From a bacterium (GTDB lineage Bacteria; UBP18; UBA7526), in contig JAUXAI010000006.1 of the NCBI GenBank assembly GCA_030619985.1, positions 1-35,620 of the forward strand: a stretch of 35,620 nucleotides of DNA. Direction: 5' to 3'. Made by a program: the position numbers and the translations under genes. Shown one piece after another: positions 27,816 through 35,467 of the stretch (position 1 is the stretch's first letter; every line of letters starts with the position of its first letter). A model generated the notes under the pieces. That model was given only the letters and a program-made list of their open reading frames with translations, did not search any database and was not told the origin of the DNA.

Positions 27816-27903
27816 AATCTGCGCTAATCTGTGAAAATATCTGTGCCCATCTGTGACAGCAATCTGTGCTAATCTGTGAAAAAATCTGCGCCAATCTGTG
27901 TCT
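27816..27903. repeat. Outer repeat (right), AATCTGTGCT / AATCTGTGAAA units
   Basis: aatctgcgctaatctgtgaaaatatctgtgcccatctgtgacagcaatctgtgctaatctgtgaaaaaatctgcgccaatctgtg. Confidence 0.85.
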
Positions 27904-27920
27904 AAAAAGGAGGTATAGAA

Positions 27921-28976
27921 ATGATTAATTATGGAGATGTTTTCTTTACTTTTGCCATTGCTCTGGCTGTTTCTTTCTTTCTGACCCCGTTTATGAGGAG
28001 AATAGCCCTAAGGAAGGGGATTGTCGACCGACCGGGAGGGAGGAAGGTCCATAAAAAGCCCATCCCCTACTTAGGTGGGGTGGCCATCTATCTCGCCTTT
28101 ATCTCTGCTTTATTCTTTGCTTCCTGCCTGGAAGAGTTGCTCAGGAGTGAATATCTGGTAGGCCTCTTCTTAGGGGGAACGTTCATTGTAGTTATAGGTT
28201 TGTTCGATGATATCAAAGGAATGCGACCCTCCCTTAAATTTCTAGGACAGATATTAGCAGCCTCTATTCTATTCAAGTATGGGTTTAGAATAGAATACAT
28301 TCTCAATCCCTTTGCTGGCGGGATCATTCATTTCCCTCCGGCTTTGAGCTTCTTCGTTACTCTATTGTGGATTGTGGCCCTGACCAACGCCATAAACCTG
28401 ATCGATGGATTGGATGGCCTGGCTGCGGGGGTGGCCATCATCGCCTCTTCTGTCCTCTTCATCGTCTCTCTGCAGCGTTCCAACCTCCTGGCTATCTTCA
28501 TCTGTGTAGCCATTATGGGCTCCAGCTTGGGTTTCTTGAGATATAACTTCCATCCGGCTCGAATATTCATGGGCGATGCGGGAAGTATGCTCCTGGGCTT
28601 CCTTTTAGCTGCCCTGGGAACCATCGGCGTCAGCAAAGGAATGACCGCGGTCACTTTAATGGTTCCTCTCGTTGCCCTGGGAATACCAACCTATGATACC
28701 CTTTTGGCCATCTTCCGCCGGCTCCTAAAGAGGAAGTCTATCTTCATCGCCAATAAGAAGCACCTCCACCATCGCCTCTTAGATATGGGCCTATCCCATA
28801 GAGAGGCTGTTTTACTTGTTTACTTTGTCTCCATCTATCTGGGAATAATGGGCTACCTCTTCACCCTCATTCCTCTCAGATATGCCTTCATCCTCCTCAT
28901 TCTGCTTAGTATGGGGACCTTTGCTGGAATGAGAACCCTGGGCTTCATAGAAAGAAGAATAAGCAGGAAACGATGA
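27921..28976 (+). CDS. Undecaprenyl-phosphate sugar-1-phosphate transferase (WecA/MraY family)
   Basis: GGRKVHKKPIPYLGGVAIY; FDDIKGMRPSLKFLGQ; NAINLIDGLDGLAAG; FMGDAGSMLLGF; KHLHHRLLDMGLSHREAV. Confidence 0.93.
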   Translation: MINYGDVFFTFAIALAVSFFLTPFMRRIALRKGIVDRPGGRKVHKKPIPYLGGVAIYLAFISALFFASCLEELLRSEYLVGLFLGGTFIVVIGLFDDIKGMRPSLKFLGQILAASILFKYGFRIEYILNPFAGGIIHFPPALSFFVTLLWIVALTNAINLIDGLDGLAAGVAIIASSVLFIVSLQRSNLLAIFICVAIMGSSLGFLRYNFHPARIFMGDAGSMLLGFLLAALGTIGVSKGMTAVTLMVPLVALGIPTYDTLLAIFRRLLKRKSIFIANKKHLHHRLLDMGLSHREAVLLVYFVSIYLGIMGYLFTLIPLRYAFILLILLSMGTFAGMRTLGFIERRISRKR

Positions 28977-30463
28977 AATGTAAGCACCTACTTTTCTACT
29001 TTCTTACTTTCCTACTCTTTACTTCTTTTTTAATAGGGCCAGCCTTTGCTATAGAATATACCCTCGTTCCAGGGGTCATCGGCATTCATACCGATATGGG
29101 CACCGGGGTTCATTCCTTGGAGGAAATAGCAAAAAAACTTGAAGAAAGAGGTATTCCCATAGCAATCGTCACAGAACATGCTCTTATCAGGTGCGAGTAT
29201 GGGCTCTTTCCCCTACGACGAATAGTGAGAAGAGCATTCACAGAGAAATCCTTGTTGGACTATGGGGTAGAGAATTACCTCAACTATATATCCCGAATAA
29301 ATAGTTCCCATCCTAAAATGGTCATCATTCCTGGGACAGAGGTTGCCCCCTTCTACTACTGGACAGGGAGTTACTTTAAGACAAAAGATCTGACCATGCA
29401 TAACTGGCATAAGCAGTTCCTGGTCGTTGGACTGGATGAGGCTCAAGATTTTAAGAATCTACCCATGGTCTCGAATCCCTTCTCAGCCCATTACACCTGG
29501 AGAAGCATCTATCTCCTCTGGCCCTTCCTACCCCTGGTCCTGGGTATTTGGCTAATCAGGAAGCGCAGAGCCCAGCGGCTCAGATTTGAGGATCGTCTCT
29601 TTACCATTCCGTCTCACCCCCATCGTATTTTGGGGATAATAATAATCATTCTCTCCGGGTTATTTCTATTTAACAACTTCCCTTTCAAAATTGCCCCTTA
29701 TGACCAATATCATGGAGACCAAGGAGAGACTCCTTACCAAGGTTTGATAGACTATGCCAATCAGGGAGATGCCCTCACCTTCTGGAGCCTTCCTGAAGCG
29801 ACCACAGATGTAAAGAGAGGGGAGGTGAGGTCCTATACTCCTCCTTTTCCAGAATCCCTGTTAGCTACTCATAACTACTCTGGCTTCACTGCCTTCTACG
29901 AAGGATGGAGAATAGTTGCCAAACCAGGTGGTATCTGGGATGAGATACTGAAGGAATACTGCGAAGGAAAGAGGGAGAGGCCGGTCTGGGCCATAGGGGA
30001 AATAGATTATCGCGGCGGCACGGGTAAAAAAATCGACAGCGTTCAAACTGTATTCCTAATTCCCCAATTGAATGAGGAAGCAGTACTCGATGCCTTGAGG
30101 AAGGGGAGGATGTATGCTCTTGATAACCGCGGGGAGGGAACCCTCTCATTAGATAGTTTTGTAGTAAAGAATAATAATAAAGTAGCCTTAATGGGCGAGA
30201 CACTCCTTTCCCGAGATAGACCTACCATCTCCATTAGAGTCTCTCGCCCTGCTCCTGAGGAAGGAGGGATCAAGATAAGACTGATCCGAAAAGGGGAAAT
30301 CATCAAGACTTTCGATGTCGAGAACTCAGAAGAGATCATTTATGAGGATGATTACTATAAAACTGGAGAGAAGATCTACTACCGCCTGGACATCGCTGCC
30401 CGGGGAAGTAAAATAATCTCCAATCCCATATTCGTAAAGTTTACCCCGTTGGAGACGGAATAA
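28973..30463 (+). CDS. PHP-domain-like exported/membrane protein
   Basis: Signal-like N-terminus; GIHTDMGTGVHSLEEIAKKLEERGIPIAIVTEHA resembles the PHP N-terminal motif but lacks the first His of HxH; two internal TM segments; C-terminal beta-rich region. Confidence 0.55.
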   Translation: MKCKHLLFYFLTFLLFTSFLIGPAFAIEYTLVPGVIGIHTDMGTGVHSLEEIAKKLEERGIPIAIVTEHALIRCEYGLFPLRRIVRRAFTEKSLLDYGVENYLNYISRINSSHPKMVIIPGTEVAPFYYWTGSYFKTKDLTMHNWHKQFLVVGLDEAQDFKNLPMVSNPFSAHYTWRSIYLLWPFLPLVLGIWLIRKRRAQRLRFEDRLFTIPSHPHRILGIIIIILSGLFLFNNFPFKIAPYDQYHGDQGETPYQGLIDYANQGDALTFWSLPEATTDVKRGEVRSYTPPFPESLLATHNYSGFTAFYEGWRIVAKPGGIWDEILKEYCEGKRERPVWAIGEIDYRGGTGKKIDSVQTVFLIPQLNEEAVLDALRKGRMYALDNRGEGTLSLDSFVVKNNNKVALMGETLLSRDRPTISIRVSRPAPEEGGIKIRLIRKGEIIKTFDVENSEEIIYEDDYYKTGEKIYYRLDIAARGSKIISNPIFVKFTPLETE

Positions 30464-30467
30464 AATG

Positions 30468-30531
30468 GAGAAAGTGGGCAGATGGGAAGCTGAGTAAAAA
30501 GCTCACTTTCTCACTTTCTCGCCAGCTCGCC
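30468..30531. repeat. 8-bp-period intergenic repeat with inverted symmetry
   Basis: GAGAAAGT GGGCAGAT GGGAAGCT GAGTAAAA AGCTCACT TTCTCACT TTCTCGCC AGCTCGCC. Confidence 0.7.
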
Positions 30532-30548
30532 TGCAAGGGGTTTGCCAA

Positions 30549-32930
30549 ATGAAGGGAAGGATTCTGTTTCGAATAATAGAAGGGGGACTCCTTTCTATCA
30601 TCCTCTATACCCCTCTCATCCATGCCACGAAGGGGATTGGCACCTTAACCACTACCTATATTCTCATCCTCTTCCTGAGCATGCTCTGGCTCTTGAGGAT
30701 GAATGGCCAGAGAAGTTTTAGATTCATAAATAGTCCCCTAAATCTTCCCTTGGCACTCTTTTTTCTTTTTGCTCTTCTCTCCACCCTTTTCTCTATCAAT
30801 AGAGGAGCGAGTCTCAGTGAACTCTATAAGGTCATTCTCTTCATTTTACTTTATTTCCTTTTAATCAATAATCTTAAAGAGAAATATCAATTCAGGTCTC
30901 TTTTTCTTGCTATCCTGAGTATAGGAGGCATTGTTGCTGCTTATGGGCTCTATCAGTATTTTTCCCATTGGCCGAATTTAACTGAAATTTCCTCTACCTT
31001 CCCTCCCAATCCTAACTCCTTGGCCGGCTATCTCCTCTTAATCATTCCCCTGGCCTTTGTCTATGCCCTATTCGCTTCCCCCAAGTGGCTTTCCAGGATG
31101 AGCTTTGTTATCTCCTTTCTTACTTATTCCTGTCTCTTTGCCACCCATTCTCGAGGAGGACGATTGGCCCTCTTTGGTTCCCTGATCCTTTTCCTCATTC
31201 TCGTCTTCAAGTATCTAAAGAGAGAAGAGCTTCTAAAGGCAAGATGGAGATTCTTAACCTTGGTTCTATTGCTCATCTTTCTCTCGGGAACCTTCTCTTC
31301 CCTCTGTCTCATTCCCAAGCCCTCTTCAGTCCAGCAGATTCCCCAGGTAGAGGAGGCTAACTCTTCTCCGAGAATCGAGGCCCAGGGCCCAAGATATCCC
31401 CTTCGGGAATACTTCCATAGGGGTTTCACCCCTCTGGCGGGGATTTTTCCTGCAACAGTTCGGAAAAATTCCCTGTCACCCCTTGAGGGCAAGCAGATTC
31501 TTTCCCCCAACCCCCCTAATCCTCAGCATCGGAATTATTCAAATTCCGATGCTTCAAGCGATATCCTCTTGGGAGAACCACTTTCCTTCCGTTCCTTCTC
31601 TTTCCAGAGAACCTCGACCAATAAGTTCATCTTCGATAGGCTTAAAATCTGGGGAAGAACCTTGGAGATCATAAGGGACTATCCCCTTTTGGGTAGCGGG
31701 ATGGGGACTTACGGGATAATATTCAAGAGGCATAAGATCCCTACCCCCTTGACTTCCGGAACCATTGCCCGCTATGGTCAATCGGCAAGATTCGCTCATA
31801 ACGAATATCTTCAGATAGCAGCAGAGACTGGCCTCCCCACCCTAATAATCTTCTTATGGATAATAACTCTCATCCTCCGCACCGGCCTAAGGACCTTAAA
31901 AGAGTCTCAAGTAGCACAGGAGGTTTACGGTAAACGGTTAACGGTTAACGGTAAACCATTTATAACCATCGGCCTCCTCTCTGGCCTAACTGGGGTTCTC
32001 CTTCACAGTTTCATCGACTTCGTCCTCCGTCCCCCAGCAACAGATATCTTATTCATCTACTTCATTGCTTTCATCATGCTCCAAGCGAAGACAGGGGACA
32101 GGGGGACAGGGAGACAAAGAGACGGTGAGACGGGGAAACGGAGAAACGGGGAAATCCGTCAACCAGACTTTCTCTTCCGCCATCTTTACCAGAGCCGCAT
32201 TATCCGGGGTAGCCTCATCATCTGTGTTGCCTTAATCCTCGCTGGCCAGGCAACTCTTCCCTTGATAGCCTATAGACACTATAGAAAAGGGATCGACCAT
32301 CAAAAGAATAAGGCCTTCGATCAAGCAATATCCTCTTATCTCACCGCTCAGAGATTAGAGCCCACCAACGACCGCTATCATAAGAACCTAGGAGACCTCT
32401 ATCGCCACCTGGCTCTTCTCTCTAAAGAAGAGAGGAGTTTCTGGCTGGAGAAGGCCACTGAGGAATGTGAGAAGATGGTCAGGTTGAGCCCTCGGGATAA
32501 TCATTACAGGAGGGATTTAGGGGTCATCTATTGGCTCGCCTCCCAGGGAAGGGACAGGCTCCTGATGAATAAGGCCATCACCCAGTTTAAGGAATCTCTG
32601 AGGATCGATCCCACCTTCCCATTTTCTTCTTTCGCTTTAGGGGTCATCTATGCTAAGATAGGTTGGGTAGATAAGGCGATTGAGAGGTTTGAAAGAGCAG
32701 TCTACTACGAGCCAAATTATGCCGAGGCCCGCTATAACCTGGCCACCCTCTATGCTTCCCGGGGCTTATTCAAGAAAGCGATTGCTGAATATCAAGAGAT
32801 TGTTGAGATAGAGAATAAGAATCTATTTCCTAAAGTATCCTGTGGTTACGAGAAGGCCCTGCTCAGCTTCGATTACTCCCTGGCCCATCACGGATTGAGA
32901 AGCTCTCTTAAAAAAGTGGCCAAATTTTGA
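30549..32930 (+). CDS. O-antigen ligase/polymerase-like membrane protein with C-terminal TPR repeats
   Basis: Multi-TM; ATHSRGGRLALF; RLKIWGRTLEIIRDYPLLGSGMGTYGIIF; ARFAHNEYLQIAAETGLPTLIIF; then TPR units such as FALGVIYAKIGWVDKAIERFERAVYYEPNYAEARYNLATLYASRGLFKKAIAEY. Confidence 0.88.
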   Translation: MKGRILFRIIEGGLLSIILYTPLIHATKGIGTLTTTYILILFLSMLWLLRMNGQRSFRFINSPLNLPLALFFLFALLSTLFSINRGASLSELYKVILFILLYFLLINNLKEKYQFRSLFLAILSIGGIVAAYGLYQYFSHWPNLTEISSTFPPNPNSLAGYLLLIIPLAFVYALFASPKWLSRMSFVISFLTYSCLFATHSRGGRLALFGSLILFLILVFKYLKREELLKARWRFLTLVLLLIFLSGTFSSLCLIPKPSSVQQIPQVEEANSSPRIEAQGPRYPLREYFHRGFTPLAGIFPATVRKNSLSPLEGKQILSPNPPNPQHRNYSNSDASSDILLGEPLSFRSFSFQRTSTNKFIFDRLKIWGRTLEIIRDYPLLGSGMGTYGIIFKRHKIPTPLTSGTIARYGQSARFAHNEYLQIAAETGLPTLIIFLWIITLILRTGLRTLKESQVAQEVYGKRLTVNGKPFITIGLLSGLTGVLLHSFIDFVLRPPATDILFIYFIAFIMLQAKTGDRGTGRQRDGETGKRRNGEIRQPDFLFRHLYQSRIIRGSLIICVALILAGQATLPLIAYRHYRKGIDHQKNKAFDQAISSYLTAQRLEPTNDRYHKNLGDLYRHLALLSKEERSFWLEKATEECEKMVRLSPRDNHYRRDLGVIYWLASQGRDRLLMNKAITQFKESLRIDPTFPFSSFALGVIYAKIGWVDKAIERFERAVYYEPNYAEARYNLATLYASRGLFKKAIAEYQEIVEIENKNLFPKVSCGYEKALLSFDYSLAHHGLRSSLKKVAKF
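31526..31552. repeat. Perfect inverted repeat inside CDS
   Basis: GCATCGGAATT-ATTCA-AATTCCGATGC. Confidence 0.95.
31922..31957. repeat. Five heptamers inside CDS, overall near-palindromic
   Basis: GGTTTAC GGTAAAC GGTTAAC GGTTAAC GGTAAAC C; encodes VYGKRLTVNGKP. Confidence 0.93.
32090..32152. repeat. 8-bp-period tandem repeat inside CDS
   Basis: GACAGGG GACAGGGG GACAGGGA GACAAAGA GACGGTGA GACGGGGA AACGGAGA AACGGGGA; encodes TGDRGTGRQRDGETGKRRNGE. Confidence 0.93.
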
Positions 32931-33209
32931 CCCCGCCCCCATTTGTATTAGAGAAAACTTCTTTTAATTCGGCGCTTGAGATTGGCAAGCGAGGTTCCAT
33001 GATGTTTCAATTTTTGCTCACGTTCTCTAGCATCTTTTGGGATACGATAAGTTTCATAATATATCAAAATCCAATTTTTGTCTTTTGCCCAATGTTCTTG
33101 TATCCTCCGTCTCAAATCCGTGGTGGAACCAATATAAATTTTATGTGAAATTCTATTCTGAATAATATAGACGTATGACATAAGAACAAAATGGGGGCGG
33201 GGGTTGACA
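32925..33209 (-). mobile_element. Putative minimal GIY-YIG cassette bounded by inverted repeats
   Basis: Left TTTTGACCCCGCCCCCATTTG (32925-32945), right CAAAATGGGGGCGGGGGTTGACA (33187-33209), with one GIY-YIG gene filling the interval. Confidence 0.6.
32948..33181 (-). CDS. Standalone GIY-YIG endonuclease
   Basis: MSYVYIIQNRISHKIYIGSTTDLRRRIQEHW...REREQKLKHHGT. Confidence 0.88.
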   Translation of the reverse strand: MSYVYIIQNRISHKIYIGSTTDLRRRIQEHWAKDKNWILIYYETYRIPKDAREREQKLKHHGTSLANLKRRIKRSFL

Positions 33210-33232
33210 AGCATCTTTTAATTTGATATACT
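33204..33232 (+). promoter_or_regulatory. Sigma70-type promoter
   Basis: TTGACA (33204-33209) - 17 bp - TATACT (33227-33232), upstream of the regulator gene at 33292. Confidence 0.75.
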
Positions 33233-33291
33233 ATTTATGAATTCTCAATAATTTGAAGATACAAAAAGTCCTTTTAGAGTAGGAGGAGATA

Positions 33292-33579
33292 ATGAAGGAT
33301 TTGAGACAGTCGGAGAAGGTCTTTAAGGCTTTAGGGTCCAGGACGCGGCTGAAGCTCTTGAGGCTTCTCTGGCAGGAGGGGGAGTTACCGGTGACCCTCA
33401 TTGCCCGGAGGTCGGGGATGACCATTGCCCGGGTCTCACGTAACTTGGGAATTCTGGAGAATGTAGGATTGGTGAAGACCAAGGAGACCAGAACCTGGGT
33501 CTTCTATTCCATCAATACCAATCCCTCGCATCCCTGGCAGGGGCTTTTGCTCAAACTCCTCAAAGAAGGATTTAAATAA
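33292..33579 (+). CDS. ArsR-like winged-helix transcriptional regulator
   Basis: VFKALGSRTRLKLLRLLWQEGELPVTLIARRSGMTIARVSRNLGILENVGLVKTKETRTWVFYSI. Confidence 0.85.
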   Translation: MKDLRQSEKVFKALGSRTRLKLLRLLWQEGELPVTLIARRSGMTIARVSRNLGILENVGLVKTKETRTWVFYSINTNPSHPWQGLLLKLLKEGFK

Positions 33580-33587
33580 TAATTAAG

Positions 33588-34670
33588 ATGAAAAGGATAA
33601 TTCTTGCCCTCATCCTAATAGTTCTATTAGCATCCCTTTTTCTTCTTAGAAAGAGTGCCTTAGAGAGGAGGCTGGAAGGGAAAGAGAGGCTTTCTTTTCT
33701 CATAATCGGTCTGGAGGGGGTAGAGGAACCGCAGAGCTTGAAAGATATCTTGCTTATTAACTACCAGCCCAATACTAAGAGAATAGCCTTGGTAATTATA
33801 CCACCCCAGACCCTGGTCACTGAATCTATGAAGCTGAGCACCCTTTACCGTCAGAAGGGGTATCTCCTGGTGAAAGAGACCCTGGAGGGTCTCTTGGATT
33901 TAGAGATCCCTTTCTATGTTGTGCTCGATGACCAAGATATAGTCAGAATTATTAACCTTCTGGGAGGAATAGAAGTAGAGATCAATCAGCCCCTTCCTTA
34001 TGGGAATGGCTTTCTAGAGGGGAAGAGGAGGTTATCTGGGAAAGAATGTCTGGCCTACTTGGAGTTTGAGGAACCTCGTTTTGGCGAGTTCGGCAAATTC
34101 TCCCGCTGGCAGAGATTCATCTGGACCCTCATCCAGAGATTTGGAGACTTTTCCCCAGACTCTAAATTAGCAAGAGAACTCCTCAAAAGTTCCCTCCTTA
34201 CCAACCTTAAGGTAAAGGATATCCTGGCCTTGGCTCAGGAAGCAGAAAATATAAGAGAGGCTGGGATAGAGGTAGAAAAGATTCCGGGCAGAACCATTTA
34301 TAGAGACTGGATGAGCTACTGGCAGGTGGATACTTTAGCTACCTCTCAATTATTCAAGGAACTCAGTAGAGAACTGGGGAAGGGAGAAGGAATCATCCGG
34401 GTTGAGGTCCTGAATGGCTGTGGTAGAGGGGGGATCGCCTTCCAAGTGGCTCAAGACTTAAGAAGAGAGGGCCTGGATGTGGTAAATATCGGAAATGCCC
34501 GGAACTTCAAGTATAGAAAGACGCTCATCTTGAATAGAAGCGGGAAGAAGGGATTGGCTCGGGAGGTAGCCAGGGTAGTAGGCTGTGGTGAGCCCCAAGA
34601 TAGGATAGAGAAGAAGGCCCTGGTTGATGTCACAGTCATCATCGGTCGAGATTACCTGAGGATAGAATAA
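33588..34670 (+). CDS. LytR-CpsA-Psr (LCP) family protein with LytR_C domain
   Basis: Single N-terminal TM; LINYQPNTKRIALVIIPPQTLV...YVVLDDQDIVRIINLLGGIEVEI...LSGKECLAYL; C-terminal VEVLNGCGRGGIAFQVAQDLRREGLDVVNIGNA. Confidence 0.83.
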   Translation: MKRIILALILIVLLASLFLLRKSALERRLEGKERLSFLIIGLEGVEEPQSLKDILLINYQPNTKRIALVIIPPQTLVTESMKLSTLYRQKGYLLVKETLEGLLDLEIPFYVVLDDQDIVRIINLLGGIEVEINQPLPYGNGFLEGKRRLSGKECLAYLEFEEPRFGEFGKFSRWQRFIWTLIQRFGDFSPDSKLARELLKSSLLTNLKVKDILALAQEAENIREAGIEVEKIPGRTIYRDWMSYWQVDTLATSQLFKELSRELGKGEGIIRVEVLNGCGRGGIAFQVAQDLRREGLDVVNIGNARNFKYRKTLILNRSGKKGLAREVARVVGCGEPQDRIEKKALVDVTVIIGRDYLRIE

Positions 34671-35416
34671 TGACCATTGAGAAGACGAGAATCGTCCAAT
34701 TGAGGAAGATCATTAAAGAGAAAAAGATTCATACCTTATTCCAGCCCATTGTTTCTTTAAAAGATCAGAAGCTCTTGGGGTATGAAGCCCTGAGTCGGGG
34801 ACCAGAGGGCATGGCCCTGGAGAAACCGGCTCTCTTGTTTAAAACAGCAAATGCCAGTAGTATGACTTTAAAATTAGAGAATCTCTGTCACAGGCAGGCC
34901 ATCAAGAGCGCCCAAAGACTTCCTAAAGGACTGAAACTCTTTCTCAATATTGAAACTCCGGTATTGGATAGCCGCCTATACCAGAGGTTGGACTATCTTA
35001 AAGAATCGGCCTTGAGGCCAGAAGATATTGTTCTTGAGATCACAGAGAGAAGTGCAATAAAAGATATCAAAGATTTTAAGAAAAACATGGCCCTCTTTCG
35101 CAGGAAGGGTTTTCATTTTGCTCTGGATGATACCGGAACAGGCTATAATAACATAAAGGTCTTTTGGGAATTGAAGCCAGAATACCTCAAATTACCTGCT
35201 TTCCTGATGCGAAATATAGAGCGGGATCCCCTGAAAGAAAAGTTTATTAAGGTCTTGGTAGACTGCGCAAAGGGGGCAAAAGCAAAGACAATCGCTGAGG
35301 CAGTAGAGAGAAGAACAGAGCTTAAGGTTCTGCGTAGGCTGGGAGTAGACTTTGGTCAGGGGTATCTCTTCGCCCGGCCAGGGAAGCCCTTTCCCAAGCC
35401 CAGAAAAGTAAAATAG
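34670..35416 (+). CDS. EAL-domain protein (c-di-GMP phosphodiesterase-like)
   Basis: FQPIVSLKDQKLLGYEALSRGP; FLNIET; IVLEITERSAI; FALDDTGTGYNNI; AEAVE; DFGQGYLFARP. Confidence 0.88.
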   Translation: MTIEKTRIVQLRKIIKEKKIHTLFQPIVSLKDQKLLGYEALSRGPEGMALEKPALLFKTANASSMTLKLENLCHRQAIKSAQRLPKGLKLFLNIETPVLDSRLYQRLDYLKESALRPEDIVLEITERSAIKDIKDFKKNMALFRRKGFHFALDDTGTGYNNIKVFWELKPEYLKLPAFLMRNIERDPLKEKFIKVLVDCAKGAKAKTIAEAVERRTELKVLRRLGVDFGQGYLFARPGKPFPKPRKVK

Positions 35417-35467
35417 TTGGACTGGTTGGAATAGTTGGATTGGTTTAGTATATTAGGAAATTGGTGA

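Noticed and set aside
27298-27903. CRISPR array
   Set aside because: Repeats are degenerate, with 0-4 bp between units and no uniform spacers; no cas genes in the window.
32927-33148. 73-aa + strand ORF across the GIY-YIG gene
   Set aside because: Antisense shadow of the GIY-YIG gene; the minus-strand product has clear family motifs.
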